Below are positions 42,818-51,078 of a DNA stretch of 64,000 bases, piece by piece. A program made the position numbers and the translations under genes. Position 1 is the stretch's first letter, and each line of letters starts with the position of its first letter. Source of the stretch: Pseudomonas brassicacearum subsp. neoaurantiaca. Lineage in GTDB: Bacteria; Pseudomonadota; Gammaproteobacteria; Pseudomonadales; Pseudomonadaceae. Location: NCBI RefSeq assembly GCF_013608025.1, contig NZ_VDLV01000011.1:62241-126240 (forward strand), read 5' to 3'. A model generated the notes under the pieces. The model did not search any database and was not told the origin of the DNA. It saw only the letters and a list, made by a program, of their open reading frames with translations.

Positions 42818-44254
42818 ATGGCGCAGCTGCCACGCGTTCTGGAGCACGTAGCGGCGCCGCAGCAGATGCCACTGGCCATTGCGCCGCAATTTTCCCAGGG
42901 CATAGGCGCGGGTGGTGTTCAGGAGAAAGAACCGAGTGCCTTCGGCCCGTTGTTCGACCATCACCAACGATTGCCTGACCAGCCGTGACAGCAGCCAGGG
43001 CAACCGCTCCATGCCCAAGTCAGTGCAACTGATGACGGCCATTGCCGCTTTCAGGGAAAACGCCTGTTCAAACACCGCCAGTCGCTGGAACACCGTTTGT
43101 TCATCGCGACTCAAGCGTTCGAAGCTCCAGTCCAGCGCAGCCTCCAGGCTACCGTGACGCGCCACGGCCGTGCGACGCCCGTGGCTGAGCACCGACAGGC
43201 CGCCGTCCAATTGTTCCAGGACGCCAGCAACCCCCAGGACGTCGACTTGGGCCGCCGCCAATTCCAGCGCCAGCGGCACGCCATCCAGGCGCCGGCAAAT
43301 CTGTGCGAGAAGTGCCAGGTCCCGCTCCCCCGGCGTGAAGCCTTGCTGCCGGGCGCCAACGCGATCCATCAGTAACTGCACCGCCGGGCACGCCAGCACC
43401 TGATGATCCGGGTCACGGGGAGACGCCACCATCAGGCCGGGCAGTTGCAGCACATTTTCCTGCGCCAGATCGAGGATTTCACGGCTGCTCAACAACAGTG
43501 ATACACCGGGGGCTGACGCACGCAGCATCAGGGCCAACTCCCGGCAGGCACCGAGCAAGTGTTCAACACCGTCGAGCACCAGCAAAACCCGGCAGGACTG
43601 CAGTCGCTGCTCCAACGGTCCGTCTTCAAAACCGAGGGCATGACAGATCCGCAGCGCGATCAGGCTCGGGTCGTGGATGTCGGACAAATCAATGAACCAG
43701 GCGCCTTGCTCGAAATGCTCCAGCAGCAACTCCGCCGCCCGCAGCACTACGGTGGTCTTGCCGACGCCGCCCGAGCCGGTGACCGTGGTCACAGACTGGC
43801 GCGGGACTTCGACAAGCAACCGCCCGAGCACTTTGTCGCGACCGATCACCGGGCTCAGGCGCGCGGGTAAATTGTGCCGCTCGCCCTGTTCGGCGTCGGG
43901 CCCGCCGATACTCGACTCGGCAACCAGCGGCGCGGCAAAGCAGTAACCCTGGTGTGGGTGATTGAGGATGTAGCGTTTGCCGTCCCGTCCGTCGCCGAAC
44001 GTGCGCCGCAGCGCCGCGATGTGCACCCGCAAGTTGATCTCTTCCACCACGCTGTCGGGCCAGACGTGAGCGATGAGCGTTTGTTTGCTGACGAAGGTGC
44101 CGGCGTGTGCCACCAGCAGTTGCAGAATATCCAGGGCGCGACCGCCCAACGCCAGGGGTTGGCCGTCGCGGGTGACCAGTCGCTGCTGTCGGTGAAAGAC
44201 AAACGGACCGAAGCCCACCGTCTGTTCGGTGCCAGGTTTGACGAAGCTGTTCAT
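42764..44254 (-). CDS. Winged-helix/STAND-ATPase regulator without TPR region
   Basis: A 496-residue paralogue of the neighbouring 936-residue regulator: N-terminal OmpR-type winged helix (residues 1-105, YILNHPHQGYCFAAP), P-loop GSGGVGKTT (160-168), LLVLDGVEHLL and CRRLDGVPLALELAAA. It stops soon after the ATPase/arm region and lacks the long C-terminal sensor repeats, so either the sensor was lost or a different partner supplies it. Convergent with the larger regulator, sharing 54 bases of 3' coding sequence. Confidence 0.82.
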   Translation of the reverse strand: MNSFVKPGTEQTVGFGPFVFHRQQRLVTRDGQPLALGGRALDILQLLVAHAGTFVSKQTLIAHVWPDSVVEEINLRVHIAALRRTFGDGRDGKRYILNHPHQGYCFAAPLVAESSIGGPDAEQGERHNLPARLSPVIGRDKVLGRLLVEVPRQSVTTVTGSGGVGKTTVVLRAAELLLEHFEQGAWFIDLSDIHDPSLIALRICHALGFEDGPLEQRLQSCRVLLVLDGVEHLLGACRELALMLRASAPGVSLLLSSREILDLAQENVLQLPGLMVASPRDPDHQVLACPAVQLLMDRVGARQQGFTPGERDLALLAQICRRLDGVPLALELAAAQVDVLGVAGVLEQLDGGLSVLSHGRRTAVARHGSLEAALDWSFERLSRDEQTVFQRLAVFEQAFSLKAAMAVISCTDLGMERLPWLLSRLVRQSLVMVEQRAEGTRFFLLNTTRAYALGKLRRNGQWHLLRRRYVLQNAWQLRHSRPEPASQRLEQHAGFR

Positions 44255-44438
44255 GAGCGATCCTGCGCCAGATAACCGGTCCGGGCGTGGCGTTGCGAAT
44301 CATCGCAGGCGTCTGCCCTGGCTCTTTGCGCATCCTTTCCAGAGGGTTCGCCCTTATCTTGGCAGCCACCCGCCAGAGAACAATGCTGGCACAGGACGCA
44401 TCACGGACATCACGGTGCCCTGGACGGACACCGACGGC

Positions 44439-45389
44439 TCAACTGAACTGTTGACGGTACTGGACCGGGGTCAGGCCGAGCTTTTCGCTGAACAGCAAGC
44501 GCATATGGCGAACACTGCCGAACCCGCTGCGAAAGGCCACGGTCTTGAGTGGCAAGTCGGTGGATTCCAGCAACTGTCGCGCCCGATCGATGCGCGCGCC
44601 CTGGAGGAATTCCATGGGGGTCATCTTCACTTCCCGGACGAAGAGCCGGGCGAAGTGCCTGGAACTCATGGCCGCCAGCGCTGCCATGCGTTCGATGGTG
44701 AACGGCTCGTCCAGGTGCTCCATCACGTAGTGCTGCACCCGGGTAACCGCCGATTCCTGGGTCGCCACCGCCGCCACCAGCGGACTGAACTGCGCCTGCC
44801 CGCCCTGGCGTTTCATCACCACCAGCAACACCTTGGCGATATCCAGCGCGACCTTCCGTCCATGGTCCTGGGCGACGATGGACAAGGCCATGTCGATACC
44901 GGCCGTGACACCGCCGGAGGTGATCAGGCGCCGATCCTGCAAATAAATCTTGTCGGTCTCGACCAGCGCCTTGGGGAAACGCTGGATCAAGCGTTCGGTG
45001 TAATGCCAATGGGTGGTGACGCGGTGTTCGTCGAGCAACCCCGCCTCACCCAACACGAAGGCACCGGTGCAGATGGAGCCGTAGCGCGTGGCCCGTTGCG
45101 CCGACGCCCGCAGCCAGGCATGCAGGCCAGGGTGGCGATCGTTATAGGCGCCAGGACCGCCCGGCACGAGCAAGACGTCATAGGCGGCCCACGCCTGGTC
45201 GATGTGGAAATCGGCCTGGACCGTCACCCCGTTGGACGCCCGCAATGGGCCTCGCTCGGTGCCCAGGGTCAGCAGTTGATAGTGCTGTTCGGGAGCAAGA
45301 AAACGATTGGCGATGGAAAACACTTCGAGCGGCCCGGCCATGTCGAGCAGCAGGAAATCAGGGAACAGCACCATTGCAACGGTTTTCAT
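44439..45389 (-). CDS. GlxA-type AraC-family regulator (DJ-1/PfpI domain + HTH)
   Basis: A 316-residue regulator with a class-I glutamine-amidotransferase-like DJ-1/PfpI domain (residues 1-185; the nucleophile-elbow region reads RYGSICTGAFVLGEAGLL) and a C-terminal AraC helix-turn-helix pair (about 220-316, ending GLTPVQYRQQFS). Family members often control catabolism of amines, amino acids or betaines. The start MKTVAMVLFPDFLLLD is family-like. Divergent from the pirin gene across a REPIN, so pirin is a candidate target. Confidence 0.88.
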   Translation of the reverse strand: MKTVAMVLFPDFLLLDMAGPLEVFSIANRFLAPEQHYQLLTLGTERGPLRASNGVTVQADFHIDQAWAAYDVLLVPGGPGAYNDRHPGLHAWLRASAQRATRYGSICTGAFVLGEAGLLDEHRVTTHWHYTERLIQRFPKALVETDKIYLQDRRLITSGGVTAGIDMALSIVAQDHGRKVALDIAKVLLVVMKRQGGQAQFSPLVAAVATQESAVTRVQHYVMEHLDEPFTIERMAALAAMSSRHFARLFVREVKMTPMEFLQGARIDRARQLLESTDLPLKTVAFRSGFGSVRHMRLLFSEKLGLTPVQYRQQFS

Positions 45390-45427
45390 GGGGAAGACGC
45401 CAAGATCGAGAAGAACATGCCGGACCC

Positions 45428-45515
45428 TGTGGGAGCGAGCTTGCTCGCGATAGCGTCCTTCCAGTGGCATCCATGCACCTGACACGCCGCTATCGCGAGC
45501 AAGCTCGCTCCCACA
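45428..45515. repeat. REPIN, GTGGGAGCGAGC family
   Basis: Inverted arms TGTGGGAGCGAGCTTGCTCG and reverse complement in the divergent region between the GlxA-type regulator and pirin. Confidence 0.9.
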
Positions 45516-45687
45516 AGGATCATCGGCTGGCATTATGACGAAGCCAAGCGCCCGCGGCGAGATTGTCCACTCAGAACGGACAGTATTTCGCCATTGAGCC
45601 GCTTATTGAATAAGCCGATTACCATTAATCTTCTTCTGAACCCGGCGAACGGCCACAGCCAACGCCCACAGAACCAGGAGAATCTTC

Positions 45688-46410
45688 ATGCTCACTCTTC
45701 GCAAAGCGTCAGATCGCGGCATCGCTCGTCATGGCTGGCTGACCTCGTTCCACACCTTTTCCTTTGCCAGCTACCGCGACCTCAACCAACAAGGTTTTTC
45801 CGACCTGCTGGTCATCAACGATGACCGGGTCGCCGCCGCCAAGGGTTTTGGCCAGCACCCGCACCGGGACATGGAGATCTTTTCCTATGTGCTCGAAGGC
45901 GCGCTGGAACACAAGGACACCTTGGGCACCGGATCGGTCATTCGCCCGGGCGACGTGCAATTGATGAGCGCTGGCAGTGGCGTGGCCCACAGTGAGTTCA
46001 ACCACAGCGCAGACGAGTCGGTGCACTTCCTGCAAATCTGGATCGTGCCCAACGTGGTCGGCGCCACGCCACGCTATCAGCAGGAGCACTTCAGCCCAGA
46101 ACAGAAACGCGGCCGCCTGCAACTGATCATTTCTCCGGACGGCGCCGAGGGATCGCTTCACGTTCGCCAGGACGCACGGGTCTATGCCGGGCTGTTCGAC
46201 GGTCGGGAAAGTGCCACGCTGACGCTGGCCGCTGATCGCTACGCCTATGTCCACGTGGCCCGGGGCAGCGTCGAACTCAATGGCGTACGGTTGCAGGAAG
46301 GCGATGGCGTGCGGGTGCGCCAGGAACAGGCGCTGACGCTGGGCAATGGCCAGGATGCCGAGGTGCTGGTGTTTGACCTGCGGCCACAGGAACTGCCGCG
46401 GATGCCATGA
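45688..46410 (+). CDS. Pirin-family protein (YhhW-like quercetinase)
   Basis: A 240-residue bicupin. The N-terminal cupin carries the metal site FGQHPHRDMEIFSYVLEGALEHKD (two His, then Glu/His) and HGWLTSFHTFSFASY is a pirin signature. E. coli YhhW degrades quercetin in vitro; the natural substrate is uncertain. It may be controlled by the divergent GlxA-type regulator. Confidence 0.9.
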   Translation: MLTLRKASDRGIARHGWLTSFHTFSFASYRDLNQQGFSDLLVINDDRVAAAKGFGQHPHRDMEIFSYVLEGALEHKDTLGTGSVIRPGDVQLMSAGSGVAHSEFNHSADESVHFLQIWIVPNVVGATPRYQQEHFSPEQKRGRLQLIISPDGAEGSLHVRQDARVYAGLFDGRESATLTLAADRYAYVHVARGSVELNGVRLQEGDGVRVRQEQALTLGNGQDAEVLVFDLRPQELPRMP

Positions 46411-46450
46411 AACACCCTTTAACCCCAGCTATGAAGCAATCTGTAACCCC

Positions 46451-46539
46451 TGTGGGAGCGAGCTTGCTCGCGATAGCGGATTGTCAGCCACATGAGTATT
46501 GGCTGACCTGACGCCATCGCGAGCAAGCTCGCTCCCACA
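46451..46539. repeat. REPIN, GTGGGAGCGAGC family
   Basis: Inverted arms TGTGGGAGCGAGCTTGCTCG and reverse complement between pirin and the convergent lysR gene. Confidence 0.9.
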
Positions 46540-46602
46540 ATGAGTCCTTCGTAATAGGTCTTCTATAGTGGAGCTTTGGCATTGGGTGGCCGCTCCGGCG
46601 CG

Positions 46603-47478
46603 TTATTCGTTTTCCTGGGCAAACGCCCCGACAATTTCATCGATCACCGCCCGCACCCGCGCCGTATGGCGCAGGTCCGCGTGCGTCACCAACCAGACCT
46701 CGTACGGCAGCGGTCGCGTGCGTTCCGGCCACAGGCGCACCAAGCCATCACGCTCGCCCATGTACACCGGGATTTCCCCGACACCGATACCCGCCGCAAT
46801 CGACCGACGCACCAGCAGGCTTGAACTCAGGCTGGCCACGATCCGCCCCCGGCTGACCGGCTCGGCGACCAGGGTGAACTCCTTCTGGCCCTGCAAGTAC
46901 GGCTGATAGACCACCAGATCATGACCTTCAAATGCGCTGCCGGGCGTCGGCTCCCCGTGGGCGTCGACATACTCGCGCGACGCGAACAAGCCCACCGGCC
47001 AACGGGCGATCCGCCGGGCGATCAGGTCAGGATTGTCTGGCCGGGTGTTGCGCACGGCAATGTCCGCTTCGCGCTTGACCAGGCTGATGATCTGCGTGGA
47101 GGCGTCCAGTTGCACGCGCACATCGGGGTGCCGTTCATGCAGGCGGGCAATGGCCGGGATCAGGAAATCGATCGCCAGCGAATCGGTGGTGGCCACGCGC
47201 ACGTTGCCGATCAAGCGATCATCCAAACCCTGGATCCGTCGTTCCAGCTCCAGCGCCGACTGTTCCATTTTTTCCACGGACTTAAGCGCGGCTTCGCCCA
47301 TTGCCGTCAAGGCATAACCGTCGGGGGTACGCAGGAACAACGCCGCGCTCAGGGATTTCTCCAGCGCCACGATACGCCGTCCGACAGTGGCCTGATCCAC
47401 CCCCAATACCCGTGCGGCGCCACGCAAGGTCGACTCTCGACAGACCGCCAGGAACACCCGTGCATCATCCCAATTCAT
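46603..47478 (-). CDS. LysR-family transcriptional regulator
   Basis: A 291-residue LysR protein: winged helix MNWDDARVFLAVCRESTLRGAARVLGVDQATVGRRI, then a substrate-binding-like domain. The ATG at 47478 has GGAGG just upstream and is preferred over starts further out. Divergent from an MFS transporter gene 110 bases away, the classical arrangement for a LysR regulator and its target. Confidence 0.9.
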   Translation of the reverse strand: MNWDDARVFLAVCRESTLRGAARVLGVDQATVGRRIVALEKSLSAALFLRTPDGYALTAMGEAALKSVEKMEQSALELERRIQGLDDRLIGNVRVATTDSLAIDFLIPAIARLHERHPDVRVQLDASTQIISLVKREADIAVRNTRPDNPDLIARRIARWPVGLFASREYVDAHGEPTPGSAFEGHDLVVYQPYLQGQKEFTLVAEPVSRGRIVASLSSSLLVRRSIAAGIGVGEIPVYMGERDGLVRLWPERTRPLPYEVWLVTHADLRHTARVRAVIDEIVGAFAQENE

Positions 47479-47588
47479 CCGTCCTCCGGTGATGCATAAC
47501 TGCATCGCAGTGCCGCGCAATCGCTGCATAAACGCTTCAACGATAGCCGATATGCTGGGCGCCATACACCTTTCACAGGATCGCTATC

Positions 47589-48791
47589 ATGCGTACATCA
47601 TCCGCAGCGCTCGATTCACCTCCGACCGGCATCTGGTTGCCGATATTCGCCGGCCTCTGCGCCAGCCTTGTCAGCATCGGCTTGGCGCGATTCGCCTATA
47701 CCCCCTTGATTCCGGCGCTGATCGAGGCGCATTGGTTCAGCGCAAGCGACGTGGTTTACCTCGGCGCGGCCAACCTCGTGGGATACCTGATCGGCGCCCT
47801 GCTCGGCCGGCCCATGGCTCGGCGGCTGACCCATAAAAATGCGCTGCGGTTGATGATGCTGGCGGTGACTGCCGCGTTTTTCGCCTGCGCTTTCCCGCTG
47901 TCGGTGACGTGGTACTTCGCTTGGCGATTGCTGTCGGGAATTGCCGGTGGCGCGATCATGGTACTGGTGGCGGCGACCGTGCTGCCCCATGTACCCGCGG
48001 CGCGCAGAGGCCTGGCCAGTGGTGCGATTTTCCTTGGGATCGGATTGGGCATCGCGGGCTCCGGAACGATCGTGCCGCCCTTGTTGAGCCTGGGTCTTGA
48101 GGCCACTTGGCTGGGGCTCGGCGTGCTGTCGCTGGTGCTGACCGGGCTGAGCTGGTTCGGTTGGCCGCAGGAATTGCCACACGTGGCCGTGGCGAAACAC
48201 AGTCCCCCGGAAGACGCCACGCCCCGAGCCGTCTATTTGTTATTCGCCCAATACGCTTTCATGGCGGCCGGGTTGGTGCCGGCGATGGTATTCCTGGTGG
48301 ACTACGTGACCCGTGGACTCAAGGCCGGAGCTCATGTCGGTGCGCTGGTATGGGTGATGTACGGCGTCGGCGCGATTATCGGGCCCATGAGCTATGGCTT
48401 TCTCGCGGATCACCTGGGCGCGCGCCGAAGCATTCGACTGGTGCTCGCCGTGCAGGCCGTTGCCTTGGGTTTGCTGGCAATCTCGCAAACGTTCCTGGCG
48501 CTGGCGGTGCTCGCGGTCCTGATCGGTTCGTTTCCGCCGGGTATCGTGCCGCTGGCCCTGGCGCGGGTACATGAACTGGTGCCAAACCATCACCGCCAGC
48601 AGGTGGCCTGGAGCCGTGCAACGGTGTCATTCGCCACGTTTCAAGCGGCGGCCGGTTTCGCCTATTCCGCGCTGTTCAACGCCAGTGGAGGGCACCATGC
48701 GTTGCTTTTCCTGATTTCCACTGGCGCGATTGTCATTGCCCTTTTGTTCGACTACATTCCTCGCGTTGCGTCGTCTCACGCAAAAGCTTAA
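47589..48791 (+). CDS. MFS transporter, YbfB/YjiJ family
   Basis: A 400-residue inner-membrane transporter with about 12 hydrophobic segments in two halves separated by a hydrophilic loop (KHSPPEDATPR near residue 205). The N-terminal LARFAYTPLIPALI and GRPMARRLTHKNAL are typical of the YbfB/YjiJ branch. The substrate is unknown; efflux is usual for the group. Likely controlled by the divergent LysR protein. Confidence 0.85.
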   Translation: MRTSSAALDSPPTGIWLPIFAGLCASLVSIGLARFAYTPLIPALIEAHWFSASDVVYLGAANLVGYLIGALLGRPMARRLTHKNALRLMMLAVTAAFFACAFPLSVTWYFAWRLLSGIAGGAIMVLVAATVLPHVPAARRGLASGAIFLGIGLGIAGSGTIVPPLLSLGLEATWLGLGVLSLVLTGLSWFGWPQELPHVAVAKHSPPEDATPRAVYLLFAQYAFMAAGLVPAMVFLVDYVTRGLKAGAHVGALVWVMYGVGAIIGPMSYGFLADHLGARRSIRLVLAVQAVALGLLAISQTFLALAVLAVLIGSFPPGIVPLALARVHELVPNHHRQQVAWSRATVSFATFQAAAGFAYSALFNASGGHHALLFLISTGAIVIALLFDYIPRVASSHAKA

Positions 48792-48930
48792 AGTTCCGCA
48801 AATTCGTCGGTGTCCGACCAGCGGTCAACATTGCCATCATATTGCAATGTTGACTCGCTCGGACAAGCCAAGCAAAATGATTTCACTTGGCCATTATCCT
48901 CTGTCGCAGATCATCTCACGGAAGAAAAGA

Positions 48931-49332
48931 ATGAAAAGGGTTATTCCTCTGGTCGCTGTCCTCGCGGCTTGCCCAGCGACAGCAGACGTACAGCAAATCC
49001 AGTACAGCTACGATGATTCGAAGGCCGAATACGCCATCGTCTCATTCGTCGAAGCGGGTTCGGCTGTCCAGGCAACGGTAAGAAGAACCGGTGCCTATTT
49101 CACGAATTACACCAAGCTTGAACTGGATTGCGCCAACCGCAATGTCCGTCACATGGGCATGTACAACAGCGTCGAAGGTGTTGAAAAAGCCGAGTTCGAC
49201 CAGATGCAAGGCCGGATCATAGACGGTTCGATCGCCGACGAAGTGGGAAAGGTACTGTGCAAGGGCACGACCCTGACCGCTTCGCAGACAGAAGAATTGC
49301 CGACCGAAGATTTGTTGGACGACCAGAGCTAA
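48931..49332 (+). CDS. Small exported protein of unknown function
   Basis: I do not recognise this 133-residue protein. It begins with a clear signal peptide (MKRVIPLVAVLAACPATA, cleavage before DVQQ). The mature part has two cysteines (ELDCANRN and KVLCKGTT) that could form a disulfide, and an acidic tail (ELPTEDLLDDQS). GGAAG precedes the ATG. It follows the MFS gene on the same strand after 139 bases. Confidence 0.65.
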   Translation: MKRVIPLVAVLAACPATADVQQIQYSYDDSKAEYAIVSFVEAGSAVQATVRRTGAYFTNYTKLELDCANRNVRHMGMYNSVEGVEKAEFDQMQGRIIDGSIADEVGKVLCKGTTLTASQTEELPTEDLLDDQS

Positions 49333-49553
49333 ATCTCACCTCGCAAGCCTCAGCGCTACATTCGTAGACGCAAAGGTGATTGCAGAACGATTTCCTGAAG
49401 CTCTTGGACATTGGATGTCCCGCAGTGATTGGCAAGGCCTTGCGGCTCGCCACTCACTGTTTGACGACTTCTTTTATTTCTGCCCAGACAGAAAAAAAGC
49501 CAACCTGACCAATCGCTTGAACACCCGCCTTGATCGGCGGGCGGGGAATCTTG

Positions 49554-49760
49554 ATGCACGCTAGAAAGATATTCGAACTGCTGATGTCATCGCTCGGCTA
49601 CGTTTTGATCTCACTGCTTTGGTTCGTCTACGCCGTCCCGGCGATGATCGAACTGGATTCCGATTTTTCCCTCATAGCCGCCGCTTTTGGCTCAGTCATC
49701 TGGCTGTGTGCCACGGGCTGTATCGTCTTGTACGTCGTCCAGAAGATGCGCACGGCCTGA
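49554..49760 (+). CDS. Small two-helix membrane protein of unknown function
   Basis: A 68-residue product with two hydrophobic helices (SLGYVLISLLWFVYAVPAMI and LIAAAFGSVIWLCATGCIVLYVV) and short polar ends. GGGGAA precedes the ATG at a workable distance. The 220 bases before it (49333-49553) contain a small hairpin CCCGCC/GGCGGG at 49524-49541 and no convincing gene. Function unknown; the coding call rests mainly on the clean membrane-helix pattern. Confidence 0.5.
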   Translation: MHARKIFELLMSSLGYVLISLLWFVYAVPAMIELDSDFSLIAAAFGSVIWLCATGCIVLYVVQKMRTA

Positions 49761-49766
49761 AACGAC

Positions 49767-50810
49767 TCATTGCGATACTTGTTTTCGCCCGAACGCCGAG
49801 CGATAGCTACCGGGCGGAACACCGAAAAAATCCCGGAACCGCCGCTGGAAATGCGGTGAGCTGACAAAGCCCGTGGCAACGGCGATTTCGGTGACCGACC
49901 GGTTGGTCTGCTGGATGAGCTGGCGTGCACGGGTCAGGCGCAGCTCCAGGTAATACCGCGTCGGGGTCGCGCCGAGAAATCGACAGAACCGCCGCTCCAG
50001 TTGACGTTTGGAGACCTTGACGCATGCCGCCAGCTCATCGATCGTCAATGGCTCCTCGACGTTCTGCCACATCAGTTCCAGCGCCAGCTTGAGGCTTTGC
50101 GGCAGCGTCGGATCGGTCTCGACGAAGATCGGCGGCAGGTCGCTGGCGTCGTCGCCCGACTCGTCGCAGCGCAGGATCTCCTCGATTGCCCCCACCAGTG
50201 TTTCCCCACCCGTGCGGCGAATCAACTGCAGCATCATGCGCAACGAACTGTTGGCCCCCGCGCAACTGACGCGTTCGCGGTCAACGACATAGGCGCGGCT
50301 GGAGACCTTCACGAGGGGGAACATCTCGGCCATGGTCGCGCGACTTTCCGGATGGACCGCGCACTCGAAGCCGTCCAGCAGGTTCGCATCAGCGACAAAA
50401 AACACGCCGTTCCACAGCCCACCCAACAAAGCACCAGCGGATGCGTTGGCGCGCAGCTTGCGTCGTAGCAACGGCGTGCCTTGCAACTTGACGCGAAAGC
50501 CGCCGGCGACAATCAGCACGTCCAGGTTGTCCGGCAGTTGCGCCAGTTCGACGTCGGCCGAAATGACGATGCCCAAGTCACTTGTCACCTGCCCGCCCGA
50601 CGCACCGACGGTCAGCACTTCATAAAGCGGCTTGTCGCTCATCAGGTTCGCGGTGACCAGCGCATCCACCGCGCCGGTGAAGGACATCATCGAGAAATTG
50701 TCCATCAATACAAACGCGACACGGACCGGCGCCTGGCCGGGCGACGCAGAGCCCTGGGGCCGATAGGCCATGTTCTTATTCTTGAGTACGCTTTCGAATG
50801 CGCTTGGCAT
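49767..50810 (-). CDS. GlxA-type AraC-family regulator (GbdR/CdhR/ArgR-like group)
   Basis: A 347-residue regulator with an N-terminal DJ-1/PfpI-like domain (VRVAFVLMDNFSMMSFTGAVDAL ... VLIVAGGF) and a C-terminal AraC helix-turn-helix (TIDELAACVKVSKRQLERRFCRFLGATPTRYYLELRLTRARQLI). This group includes the pseudomonad regulators of glycine betaine, carnitine, sarcosine and arginine catabolism. Starts at 50810 or 50771 are both possible; GAGG lies close before 50810. Divergent from a chemoreceptor gene. It may respond to a nitrogen-rich metabolite, but no ligand can be read from the sequence. Confidence 0.85.
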   Translation of the reverse strand: MPSAFESVLKNKNMAYRPQGSASPGQAPVRVAFVLMDNFSMMSFTGAVDALVTANLMSDKPLYEVLTVGASGGQVTSDLGIVISADVELAQLPDNLDVLIVAGGFRVKLQGTPLLRRKLRANASAGALLGGLWNGVFFVADANLLDGFECAVHPESRATMAEMFPLVKVSSRAYVVDRERVSCAGANSSLRMMLQLIRRTGGETLVGAIEEILRCDESGDDASDLPPIFVETDPTLPQSLKLALELMWQNVEEPLTIDELAACVKVSKRQLERRFCRFLGATPTRYYLELRLTRARQLIQQTNRSVTEIAVATGFVSSPHFQRRFRDFFGVPPGSYRSAFGRKQVSQ

Positions 50811-51078
50811 GGGGCCTCGTGGGACAGGAAGGCGATCTGGACCGGAGCCGGGCACACGGCCCGAACCATGCCATCTTCCCGATTAACCACCCAAGCGACC
50901 ATCGTCTGCGCGACATCACTGTCAGCGATAACGACCTCCGACAAATGGCACTCTCAAGGGAATACGACCTTGGTCGATAGCCTGTGAGTAGGCATGGGCG
51001 CTTCCCTTCCAGAGTTTGCAACGCTCACCGCTAATGTTTCCGCCGTTCCAACACCGATAAATACCTGCGGGAGAAGTC

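Noticed and set aside
40007..44254. STAND ATPases as an antiphage (Avs-like) system
   Set aside because: Both proteins begin with a DNA-binding winged helix and have no nuclease, TIR, protease or membrane effector domain, so transcription regulation fits better.
49524..49541. Hairpin CCCGCC/GGCGGG as a terminator
   Set aside because: Only six pairs and no T-tract; mentioned in the neighbouring gene entry only.
49376..49564. A 62-codon frame between the exported protein and the small membrane protein
   Set aside because: No ribosome site, no recognisable domain, and it overlaps the better-supported membrane protein start.
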